64,000 nucleotides of DNA from Atherinomorus stipes (taxonomy: Eukaryota; Chordata; Actinopteri; Atheriniformes; Atherinidae): the NCBI GenBank assembly GCA_023101725.1, contig JALJCO010001078.1, forward strand, positions 434,001 to 498,000. Reading direction: 5' to 3'. The notes under the pieces are model-generated. The model was given only the letters and a program-made list of their open reading frames with translations, was not told where the DNA came from and searched no databases. Both the position numbers and the translations under genes were made by a program. Below, in pieces: positions 13,077 to 24,053 of the stretch; the first letter of the stretch is position 1; every line of letters begins with the position of its first letter.

Positions 13077-15712
13077 CTAACTATAAGACTTATCAAAAAG
13101 GAAGGTTTTAAGCCTGATCTTAAAGGTAGAGAGGGTGTCTGCCTCCCGAACCTGAAGTGGTAACTGATTCCATAATAGGGGGGCTTGATAGCCAAACGCT
13201 CTGCCTCCCATTCTACTCTTAGGCCTGGGATATACTTGCTGTGGATGCAAACGTTCACGCAAGCGGTCTGCGTCGTCTGTGAATATACTTGCTGCAGCAC
13301 TTCGCGGCCGAAACGCTCAATACCGGAGGCCACCGCTAGGAGGAGTACACGGCACTTCATGAGAATGTAAAAAGGTCAGTCTGCCGGTCAGATTGTTTTT
13401 CCGGGGCATACGTGAACGACCCAGGTGTATGTGGAAAATGGACAATGTTATTGCTCTCGAAGAAGAAACGATCATTTTACTTTTGCTACTGCGAAAGAAA
13501 AAGAGGTCGCTGTGCAACGGGGAGGAAATATCATATAAGTGTCTGTAGTTTCGGACCAGGTCCAACAGACGCTCTTCAAATCTACTCGCCGACGCCATTG
13601 TGTTTACCTCTGACCTCGTGTTCACGCTTTTTGTACGCACGAGCACCTCTAGCGTTCAAGTCAATATTGCACCACGCGCATGCGGCACGTTACCTCGCGT
13701 CAACGCGAGCGACCTACGTGCCGTAGGTACGCTGGGAACGCGTGGGCGCCATGATGCGTACGTGGGCGCCATGATGCGTACGCGGACGCGTCGCCAACAG
13801 CAAGTATATCTCAGGCCTTAGAGACCCTTGGAACTACCAAAAGGCCTGCAGTCTGAGAGCGAAGTGCTCTGCTTGGAATATATGGAACTATGAGATCTTT
13901 AATATATAATGGAGCTTGGTCATGGAGAGCTTTATATGTGAGAAGAAGAATTTTAAATTCTATCCTGGATTTAACAGGGAGCCAATGAAGAGAAGCTAGA
14001 ACTGGAGAAATATGATCTCTCCTGCTGGTTCTAGTCAGAACCCTAGCTGCAGCATGCTGGATCAGCTGGAGACTTTTCAAGGCATATTTGGGGCAGCCCA
14101 ATAATAGGGAATTACAGTAATCCAATCTGGAAGTAACAAAAGCATGGACTAGTTTTTCTGCATCGTCCTGAGATAAGATGTTCCTAATTTTAGCAATATT
14201 ACGTAGGTGAAAGAAGGCAGTTCTAGAAACCTGTTTTATATGGGAGTTGAAAGACAAATCCTGGTCAAAAATGACTCCAAGATTCTTCACTGTGGTGCTG
14301 GAAGCCAAATTAATGCCATCCAGATCAACTATAAAGCTAGATAATTTAGTCCTGAGTTTTTCGGGTCCAAAGACTATAACCTCGGTCTTGTCTGAATTTA
14401 GAAGCAGAAAGTTCAGGGTCATCCAGGTCTTTATGTCACTAAGACATCTTTGTAATCTAACAAACTGATTGGTTTCATCAGGCTTCATAGATAAGTATAT
14501 CTGAGTGTCGTCTGCATAACAATGAAAATTTATGCCATGTTGTCTGATGATATTACCCAAAGGAAGCATATATAATGTGAAGAGAATTGGTCCGAGCACA
14601 GAACCCTGGGGAACTCCATGAGTTACTCTAGTGTGTGATGAAGACTCGTTGTTGACATTAACAAACTGAAATCTATCAGATAAGTATGACTTGAACCAAT
14701 CTAATGCAGTTCCGCTAATTCCAATAACATGTTCAAGTCTCTGTAGCAGAATGTTGTGATCAATGGTGTCGAATGCAGCACTGAGATCTAACAGGACAAG
14801 TACGGACAGGAGTCCTTTATCTGAAGCCATGAGAAGATCATTAGTAACCTTCACCAGTGCCGTCTCTGTGCTATGATGAGCTCTAAAACCAGACTGAAAC
14901 TTTTCAAACAGATTATTTCTGCTCAGATGGGCATAAAGTTGAGCTGAAACTGTTTTCTCAAGAATTTTAGACATAAAGGGGAGGTTGGATATCGGTCTAT
15001 AATTAGCTAATTCTCCTGAGTCAAGAGTAGGTTTTTTAAGTAAAGGTTTTATTACTGCAGTCTTAAAGGACTGAGGTACATATCCTGCCAATAGCGATGA
15101 ATTAATTAGATCTAGTAGGTAAGTGTTAATCAAAAGAAAGACTTCCTTTAGCAACTTGGTTGGGATGGGATCCAGAATGCAGGTAGAAGGTTTGGATGCC
15201 ACAATTAGTTTGGTTAACTCAGATATCTGTATAGGACAGAAATGATCCAGACATAATTCAGCATCTACAGATGTCTCTAAACCTGCCGGGGGTAAGATGT
15301 CGTTAGTAGCTGGGAGGATGTCATGGATTTTCTCTCTAATAGAAACAATTTTGTTTGTAAAGAAACTCATGAAATCGTCACAGCTGAGAGTCGGGGGAAT
15401 GCATGGCTCAACAGCACTACGGCTCTTCGTCAGCCTGGCTACAGTGCTGAAAAGGAGCCTGGGATTATTCCAATGCACAATAAAAAATGTTAATGGAATG
15501 ACATGAAGAACACAATAAGAACTCGACATTGATCTATTCTCCAAAGCCCGCAAATTGCAATTTGATTCAATCACCAGTTGGTTATGTTGGAACAAAACAT
15601 CAGCAGAAGCCTCAAAGCATCTGCAGAACTCTTCCAGTGGGCATGTAATTATGTTCTGATGGGTCAAAGCTTCTTCAGCAGCCCCAGACCTGGTGCAGTT
15701 ATTTTGAAACAT
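13077..15712 (-). pseudogene. LINE reverse transcriptase, interrupted by a MITE
   Basis: The main frame (15712-13811, 633 codons) carries [10 protein letters not shown] (residues 237-246), LDLSAAFDT (308-316, catalytic D309), [10 protein letters not shown] (366-375), YADD (399-402, catalytic D401/D402), DYCNSLLLG (531-539) and HWLPVKSRI (576-584). This is an L2-clade arrangement with apparently intact catalytic residues. The MITE terminal repeat supplies the last Ala and the TGA stop. On the far side of the MITE, 13218-13077 resumes in the same frame with SRMGGRAFGYQ and TFKIRLKTFLFD, the usual C-terminus, then TAG. Before the insertion the frame would have been about 678 codons. The first 75 or so residues do not resemble the family and probably come from truncation or a frameshift. 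Confidence 0.85.
13222..13817. mobile_element. PIF/Harbinger-like MITE nested in the LINE
   Basis: The ends are GGCCTGGGATATACTTGCTG at the left and the complement of CAGCAAGTATATCTCAGGCC at the right, about 21 bp with one mismatch. Each end is flanked by TTA (13219-13221 and 13818-13820), a 3-bp TWA duplication typical of PIF/Harbinger. Removing the element and one TTA restores continuous LINE sequence and frame. The interior is GC-richer, with many CG dinucleotides and a short tandem duplication near 13739-13780 (GGGCGCCATGATGCGTACG). No transposase is encoded, so it is non-autonomous. Confidence 0.88.
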
Positions 15713-16300
15713 AATGCAATCATTTTAGTTGATTGTGGTCTTGTAGCATTATTATTATATTAATGATTTACATTTGCCTCATAAAAACTGCTGCATAAAA
15801 TAAACAAATATGTTATATTTATCTCATTATACGGTATTGTGTTTTCTGCCATTTTTATTCTGTTCTCTGGCTGTAGTTTAATGATATTAACTGTTCGTCA
15901 TGAAGCGCTTAACTCTAATATGCATTTTAATGAGTTGCTGACATTAGCATGATGGATTTTGTTGTAAATCCAAACACTGTTGCATCACTGTAATGAATAG
16001 GAGAGCAGTAACTTGGAGAACGCGAGCTGTTGCAACTGCTTTTCGTTGCTGTTGGGTACCAACATCCTGTCTCCATTTTACATAATTAAAAACCCCTCTA
16101 CTTCATGTGAGCTTGATTTGTTAAAAATATTCAAAAAGTAAATGAAGAGTTTATTTGCAAAAGCAATTAACTCCGTTTTTTCTAAATGGTGTTTGTTTTT
16201 GCAAATGAACTCTTCACTTAATCTTGAGCTAATGATGGTTTAAAAAAATGTATAAAACATTGCATGGAATAAAAAAATACTGAAAGACCTACAATATACA

Positions 16301-16308
<8 letters not shown>

Positions 16309-16337
<29 letters not shown>
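16309..16337. repeat. (TA)n microsatellite
   Basis: About 14 TA units immediately upstream of the retroelement 3' end. Confidence 0.9.
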
Positions 16338-16340
<3 letters not shown>

Positions 16341-16359
16341 ATAGAGAGAGGGACAGACT

Positions 16360-16418
16360 ATTACAACTTTGAATTTCCCTCCTGGGATGAATAAAGTATT
16401 TTTCATTTCATTTCATAA
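16360..16418 (+). mobile_element. retroelement 3'-end fragment
   Basis: GAATTTCCCTCCTGGGATGA followed by ATAAAGTAT and a TTTCA-repeat tail matches the 3' end I recall for a common fish LINE/SINE group. Nothing upstream of the preceding TA array could be assigned to it. Confidence 0.5.
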
Positions 16419-16909
16419 AGTTTGTGGCTCACTTGTGTAAATCAGTTAAACTCTCCATACTAGACATTTCTTTTTACACACTGTAATTACAGTGTGGTAC
16501 GGGTATTCCTGTCAGAGACTGCTACCCATCTTTGATCCTGTTGAATTTAGACTAATGCACATTTGATCTTTTTTCTTTATTTCTAATTTGCATTGATCAA
16601 AAGTCTCTCGTCTCCATCCTGTTAATGATCCAACAGCAAGAGTTTCAACTGCTGCAAACAGATTACCTCAAATCACCCCGTCCCTCCAGCTTTGACTTGT
16701 TACTGCAGCATGTGTCCAATACTAAAATGTACTTTTTGTATCTAAACAACTTAAATAAGAATGATTTTCTTTTCATTCACTCTTAGTGGTCACTTTTTAG
16801 TGTATGTAAAATGTAACACCATTCAGTTCATCAACAGCCCAGAAACAAATCTGGTATTTGCAACATTTTTTTTATTTGATTGACAGCGACAGACATATGT
16901 TATCTCAGA

Positions 16910-17027
<118 letters not shown>

Positions 17028-17614
17028 TAGGTCCCTATAATATTTTCCTCAAATGTAACCATTATATAAACAATTCTCAGTAAGTACCAATAAACAGCCA
17101 GACATTATAAGGACTGATAATGTAGTAAAACCACTGTACTGGCTGCTGTTAGACTACAAGTACCCAATGAAGTCACCAGGAAGTGAGTTTGCTGTCCTTC
17201 CTGAAATCTTCCACGATACAGCAGACACTGTGTGATTTTGCCTCTGGTTATTTCTGATGTCTGTTTTCTTTAGAGCATAGAAAAGGAAGGAGCAGAGGCG
17301 AGCAGAACAAATTTCATGATTGAAAAGAGCAAAAGGGAAAAAAATATTGAGTGAGCAGTCATTCAAAGACGAGCAGAGGGAGGAGATGGTTGGAAAAAAA
17401 TCTCGACTCTTGTTCTTGTTGCCTCTCAGACGTCTTTCTTTTGATCCTTGTAAGGGTGACAAGGTAATTAAACATTCATTAGCAATCAGTCTGTAATTAG
17501 TGAGATGTCTGAGGGTTAAGGAAATAAAATTCTAACATATTAATCTGTCAATAACTAATAAAATTGTAATGGGAAGAAGAATGTGCTCAGAGAGATATAA
17601 ACTGGTGTAGACTA

Positions 17615-18160
17615 ATAGCTAGATGAAAAAACAAAGGGATAGTGGGTGGAAGTGTGAGACAGAGGGAGAGGAAAAAGTGATGAAGCCAGAGAGAATAAAA
17701 AAACATGTAGAAAAAAAATTCTGCTTCAAATCCTCACTTAATTTAATCCATCACTTTTTCAGTCAGGGAGAAACTGACAGGAGTTTTAGATTAATTAATC
17801 TGGTAATGAAGAGAAGAGGAGATGAGCTGAAAGAGGAGACAGGATGAGGACTCGGGAAAGAGAGGGCCAGACAGTGAGGAAGATGAGGGGTAGAGAGACT
17901 CAGTGGGCGGATGCGGGAGAGAGAGAGGGCTGTGCTGAAAGGGACCCGAGGGAATGAGAGATGGGGGAGGATGGGTGAGGAGGAGGGAGGACAGCTGGAA
18001 GTCAGGGAAGCAGACTGGAGGGGAAGAAATGAGAGCGGGAGTGTGTTCTCATACTTCATTCCAACGCAGCTCGTTTTAATAAAAGTTGCGAAAGAACGAA
18101 AGAACAAAGGTGAAGACAGCGAATAATGAAACCGAGAGGAAGCAGAAGAGAGGAAAGAGC
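17615..18160 (+). repeat. purine-rich tract
   Basis: Long stretches of G and A on the plus strand, most pronounced at 17815-18030, rich in GAGAG and GGGAGG motifs. It has no exact repeat unit. Confidence 0.6.
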
Positions 18161-19527
18161 TTAGTAACAGCTAATTCCCGTTTCTATAGCAACATTTTTA
18201 GCATCAGGGCTGGCAGGATGGTTACATAAGAGTCCAGCAGCATGCTTTATTACATTTACACGCACAAACACGGGTACAGCAAGGATCCTTATCAGCTTGT
18301 CAACACTATGTGTGTGTATGAGATGCATGTGTGGAAGCATCTGAACACACCTCAGAGTGCAGAGAGAAAATCTCATAACTCAGGTTTCATCCTTTAATCT
18401 CCAGTACCAAGACACAGCTCTGCTGCTATAATCCTCATGATTAATTACAGCTGTGGTGGAGATAAACAGTGATCATATTCCAGCTGGATATCAGAAATAT
18501 TGCTGTGGATGAAATTTGTGTTTTAAATGGATCAACGTGAGCTGACAAGGAGCTGATTGTTTCACTGTACTGTAGGTCTGCTTTGCTTGTGTTAAAACAT
18601 TTCTAAATAAGCATTTCTAAATGTGTGATACGTGATCAGAGCTGTTGCAAAAGTTTGATATACAAGATTCCAGGAAAAAACTGAGTTCATTAAATATAAG
18701 TTAAACTCATGATGTTAGGGCTTTAAACATAACGGGATGCACTACCTCCTAAACACTGAAGCTACTTTTAATTTGTCAAAAGGTAGAAAAAAGTTAGGTT
18801 GGTTCAAGTGTCTGCAACGGTGAGGCAAGGAAATTGTCTTATTTGGTGTTTTGATGATGGTTGTACGGTGGTTCATACCCAGTTGGTCCAAAACCAAACA
18901 AGGCTACCAAAATTGGTTACGGAATTGGTTCATTTTTGTTTTTCCTCCCTTTTTTTCCAACTATTTAAAAGCTTGGAACATTAATGTATATTAAAAGATG
19001 TGTTTTTTAAAATAATTTTTGTGTACATGTGACACAATATATTAAAGTGTTAACTTTGTGGGCACTAAACATGATTTCATCATTGTATCCTAATTCAACT
19101 GTTGATATTTCTAGCTAAAGCCATTATTACAGTTTATTAAATGATGCTGTCACAGCAGCAGCAGTAGTGTTTAAGATGCACAGCTGAAGTCTGTAAATCA
19201 TGCTCAAATTCCGTAGAGCACCAAGCAGAGTTTCAGTGTTGAAATTTGGCTAATAAAAAAAGGTTTATTTGTGTTTTGTAGCATTTTAAATCTACCTCAG
19301 TGGCTGAAGGTTCAAGTAGAAAATTGAACTGTCAAAAATAATAAACGTGAGTTGAAAATGAGATGGCATTTGTTAATATGAGGCTGTATATACAAACATA
19401 GATTTCAGTAGTGGATCAAATGTGTTTTATACACAAATTGTTTTATTAAAAAAATGTTAAAGTGTGCAGCTGTACTAGCTGAATCCTGGCAGCTACATTC
19501 TCCTTCATTTATTTCACTATATGCCAA

Positions 19528-19551
19528 TTTTTTTTTTTTTTTTTTTTTTTT
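19528..19551 (+). repeat. poly-T run
   Basis: A run of 24 T residues with no element recognised on either side. Confidence 0.9.
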
Positions 19552-20122
19552 AACGTGTTGTAAAGTTTCAGCTTCTACACAAGTTTCCACCAATCGGTAT
19601 CATGGCAGTACTGTGGTGTCTGTTGAGCTACTGTATGTGAAAGTAACTCAGTAAGTTGTGAGAAACAATGATAAAATGGAAGTCTCTCTTGTTTTAGGTC
19701 ATGTTGTACATTTTCTATGTATTTGGATATTCCTGTTTAAAATCTTTCACTAATCATTTCTAAGTAGACCGGGAAGAAAAAACATCTTATTTAGCCCAAT
19801 TTTAGCCAAACTATATGTTATTTGATGTTTTTTCAACCAAAAATGTTGAGCAAAGAGCCATCACAGCTTATAGACATGTCGCATGGAGATATTAAGCATT
19901 TATTCAGGCACTTACTGAAATCAACCATCGCGGAAAGTGTTATTGTCATACAGGATAGAACAAGTCTTTAAAATTTGGTTACTTTTTTCAATAAATAATA
20001 GCAGTCCCACAGTAGCAAATGCTCAGTACTTAAAATGTCTTTTTTTTTTTTTTATATTGTAAGTGGACTACCACTCAACCTGATGCAGTCTTGGGAAAGT
20101 TGCTGGAAATGGAGGGCAACTT

Positions 20123-20247
20123 GATGCAAAGAGGAAATTTCTGCACACTTGGTCTGGGCAAAATGTCATTTAAGATGCAAAGAGGAAATTTCTGCCTGTT
20201 TAAAGTGACATTTTGCACAGACTAAGTGTGCGGAAATTTCCTCTTTG
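20123..20247. repeat. imperfect inverted repeat with a nested direct repeat
   Basis: The left arm 20127-20171 (beginning CAAAGAGGAAATTTCTGC) is the near-complement of the right arm 20202-20247. About 22 bp of the left arm are also repeated directly at 20174-20195, between the arms. It looks like a foldback element or a local inverted duplication. No target duplication was found. Confidence 0.8.
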
Positions 20248-22862
20248 TTTCTTTTTTTATGTTGAAAGCAATGTTCACTGAAATAATTGGGGGCATAGCA
20301 TGATTTTTGATGACTGGTGGGGAGAACTCCATTCTATGATGTTATGGAGTAACATCGAGAGGTATTTGTATGTCCTATGAAGTGACCAAATATGGTTCTT
20401 CACCCAATAAAAGGTTAACTTGATACAATTAGTTCAGTGTTGTGATATGGTGGCACTTTGCTAACCAATAAGCCTAATATGACAGAAGCTATCGGCCATA
20501 GTGGGCATATTTAACATGCCTCATACTGTATGTAACTACTTTGAATGCCGTTACAAGTTAGTTTTTTTACTTGCTATGAAAATAATATGAAGATCAGTAT
20601 TGATTTTACTTCATGCACATGTGGTGTTGCTACCATACATCAGCTATCTGCAGGGTTGTGCTGCAGAGTTATGATCATCTAGGAGACTGAATTTATGCTC
20701 ACTCCATGTCTTACAACCACTGCTACAAACACGAAATAGCAAGTCAAAACTTCATTAAATATTTCTCGACTGCTGATTTCAAGTTTCAGTTGTAGCTCTA
20801 AAAGCTTACAGAAGCCTGTCTCTCTGGGCCTTTTGCTAAGATACATTATGTCAACACTTTTTAGTTGTATATGCAATCTGTGGTCGGAATTAACAGGATA
20901 TATCTGCCTTAAGTTGAAGAAATCAGAAACCATGTGATTATTTCAGTGTGAAGAAAAATAAATGCTGTAGCTGTGGGAAAAAGTGATGCACAATTTAGTC
21001 TGCATTTCCATGAAGCTGAGTTTGTGTCGTGCACAACACTGAACTCGCATCATACAACAGATCGGATCTAACCTTCTGGCTGTACAGACACAGTCTTGCA
21101 CTGCTGCCAGGGGACAAGCAGATGAATAGCTGCATCGAGGATCACGGAAACTCAAATATTTTTCTGACACAAGCACTTTAGAGTGTCACCTGCATCACCA
21201 GATGCTACAGACTCTTTATGAAGGTGAGGGACACAGTTGGAAGAGGTGAAGGGAAAAAAGCTTTTACCAACATGTTTTATGTAATATTCTTAAAACATTA
21301 ATCTGCCTTGAAGAGAGAGAGAGAGAACACAGAGGTGTGAAAAAGATGGCTTGTAATTGAATCTTCTTCTATTAGTCACTTTGACATTTGAGTCTGCTGC
21401 ATATTTACGCACACTGACACACGAGCAGGCGACGACTGGAGATTGATGGAAAAGTGAAAGAGACAGAAACACAAAGAGGAAGGGTGGATGTGTGTGAGAG
21501 AGAGACAGATTAAAAGGATGTACTAAAAGGTTATCTCATCCCATGATGATGCTCTTGTACTGAGAGGGGTCGTTTAACCTCAGACAAAAGGAACTATGGT
21601 GGGTGTTAGGAGGGGGATGGGGGAAGGCTTTGCTGGCTGAGTCGGGAAGGTTACCCAGAAACAGGGCAAAGATAAACAGGGTGAGGAAGAGAATGATAGA
21701 AAATGGGATTTATTCTGTCTTGGTTTCAGGCTTCCATTTATTTCCTTTTTTTTTTTCTTGAAATGGCCATCTTGAGTTCCTTTTATCTTTTATTTCTTCC
21801 CTGCATGAGACTGTGTGGTTTGAAAGTCAGACATTTTGCAAGAAGTTGTCAAAGAAGCTGTAATTCTAACTTACAGCTACAAATTCAAAGCATGCAGCCA
21901 AGCAGCAGTTCAGTGAGGCTGTACTTACACAACCCAACGTTTTGGCTTTGAACAGCAATAACGACGGGTTGCATTGGTACCTGCTGAGAGGCACGAAGCT
22001 GCTAACAGCACAGCTGAGCGTCTTCCCTCCTCCTGAACATGCATATCAAATTTTGCTTTTCAAAAGAACACCGATTGCCCATATGGCCGTTTTGAAACCA
22101 TGGATGTCTGTATAAATTACATGATGATGATATATCCAGTGAATGGGTACAAATTCTGTCCTGCTGCTACCAAGAGATGGAAATCAATTAATTTTATCAA
22201 TACAAATTTGCTGGTTTATTTCTCTGGATGACATGAGTGTCTGTTTCAGGTACATGGTAATCACAGATTCACAGTCTGCAGCTGCTTGCTCAGGTGAGGG
22301 CCCAGAGCAACTCCTCACTCACAGGCACTATCCTTGTTCCAGTATACGAGAAGGAGGGTAATCGAGTTTTTTTACTGAAGTATGGCTGGTGGTTGTTGTG
22401 TAAAAACATTTGAATATTTGAAGGATTTAAACAAAAGTCAAAGATATATCAGAGTAAAAAAAAACACTGAATTAAACCAAATAGTTCCTCCTCACTCTTC
22501 ATTTAATTGACACGTTATCAGTATCGTTTTACTCTTCTTCCTTTCTTTTCTAGTAACCAGCTTTGTTCTTCACACCATCCAAACACTGCCACACTTTTGT
22601 TCTACATGTCATTCACTTAGTTTAAACGTTGCTCCTCATCTAGCTGCACTTAGTTCGTGCAGCAGCATTTAAATTGCAGCATGCACACTAAAGTGAGCAT
22701 GCAGCCCTGTACAGATGTGTCCAAGGGAAACATAGGGATGCAATGCCAAGACAAACAAACAAAATGATGAGCGTCATTTCTCACCTGCTAAACTGACCAT
22801 TTGAATTAATTTTAATCTGCATTTGGTGAGTGGGTGTGTGGCTGTTAAGTTGGAGCCTTGTA
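20248..22862. other. non-coding DNA
   Basis: No gene or mobile element was recognised. Short GA-rich runs lie near 21311-21325 and 21600-21690. Confidence 0.55.
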
Positions 22863-23618
22863 TTAAAGCAAAACTAAGTAACATGTTCACCTCAATAAAT
22901 GCTTTTCAGAATCTCTGGGGTGCTAAACAAAGTGTTTATGGAGCGATTCAATGTTTCCCCTCCTCCTCCAAGTGTCTCTGGCTTGTAAGCGGTAGCTCTC
23001 TCTGTGGCCGACCCAACAAGAATCTTGCGACAACAGAAACTGCTGTACGGCGCCCAGGTCCCTTAGCCACAGAGCTGCTGCCAGTGCTGGTTCGAACCAG
23101 AACCAGACTAAAAACTGGTTCTTTAGCTTCCCACCACCTAAACACCGGCTCCTGGCTCTCAAAACCAACTCTTTGCTGGACCAGAGTGAAGAGCCGGTTC
23201 ACGTAGCTTGCGCTGCCTGGGCGCCAGGTGACGCAGCACTGAGCCTCACGGCCGAATAAGGCTCAATAATCCCTTGTCATGGCCACAAAAAGTAAATAAA
23301 AGTTTGCATTCTTACCTGCTACCCGCCAACACCAGAGAAAAATATAATCCACAGCATACTTACCAGAACATGGGTGAAAGTCCCACTGCAGGAGACACAG
23401 CTGAGCAGCTGCAGAGGGAGACAATCTACCAACGTAGCAAAGTAGCATCAACAATCTAGTAAAAGCTTAGAAATATATTCAGGGATCAAAATAGGGGAAA
23501 GACAGGTAGAGAAGATGTCTGTGTGCTGTGGGGTGAAGGGGGAAATTGCGGCCTTTACAACAGTGAAAGTAGACCAGTAGGGGGAGCCCCAAGCTGAAGT
23601 TACTGATTTCTGCTTTAA
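22863..23618. mobile_element. TTAA-flanked non-autonomous element
   Basis: The left end TTAAAGCAAAACTAAGTAAC and the complement of the right end (TTAAAGCAGAAATCAGTAAC) match over 20 bp with about three differences. Both outer limits are TTAA, the target duplicated by piggyBac-type transposases. The interior is GC-richer than the surroundings (e.g. GGCGCCCAGG, AAGAGCCGGTTC) and encodes no transposase. The limits are inferred from the inverted ends. Confidence 0.7.
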
Positions 23619-23641
23619 AGTGTAATCAAATTGTTCTTTAA

Positions 23642-24050
23642 GGCTGCTTTCACACCGGTTAGTCCGGTACAGTGGTTCGGTTCGGCCCAAAAGTTGTAAC
23701 AATTTTGCAATTCTCAACTAGTCTGGTTCACATTCACACCAGTTTTTCTGCAAATGAAACAACCACTATGGATGATATCCACCCCAGGCACGTGGCAGCA
23801 CTGTTCAGAAAATATTGTTTTTTTAATGAAGCGGATGGCGAAGAAAAATAATCCCGGAAGAAATAAAAATGGCTATATATGTTTCTTGTGCTCTTCTGCT
23901 CGTAATTGTGGTGTAATGATCGTATCATAGATCATTCGTAATGATCATTACTTATGCAGCAAGCGCACTGCGCAAACGTACCGTACTTGCGGATGTTCCG
24001 AACTCCAGTCCGCTTTAATTGGACCAAATCATGTAAGTAAAAAAGCACCC
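23642..24050. mobile_element. Harbinger-like MITE
   Basis: The left end is GGCTGCTTTCACACCGG. The right end AAAAAGCACCC is its approximate complement (GGGTGCTTTTT). Both are flanked by TAA (23639-23641 and 24051-24053). The left end matches a sequence I recall as recurrent in fish. The terminal repeat is short and imperfect, so the limits are less certain than for the other elements. Confidence 0.55.
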
Positions 24051-24053
24051 TAA

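Larger units (their letters stand above)
12584..15712 (-). mobile_element. 5'-truncated L2-type LINE
   Basis: A minus-strand non-LTR retrotransposon. On the plus strand its 3' end appears as a CAATT pentamer array (12584-12602) followed by an untranslated region (CTTTATTTGTATAGCG, then AACAGTGGGAAGGAAAAC) that I recall as a very common fish repeat. The reverse-transcriptase frame lies further right. The 5' part, including the apurinic endonuclease domain, is absent, so the 5' limit given is only where the open frame stops. A 596-bp MITE is nested at 13222-13817. The long open frame suggests a fairly young insertion. Confidence 0.88.

Noticed and set aside
13412..13821. Overlapping plus-strand open frames within the GC-richer MITE
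   Set aside because: They lie wholly inside the non-autonomous element, have no domain, and reflect its high GC content.
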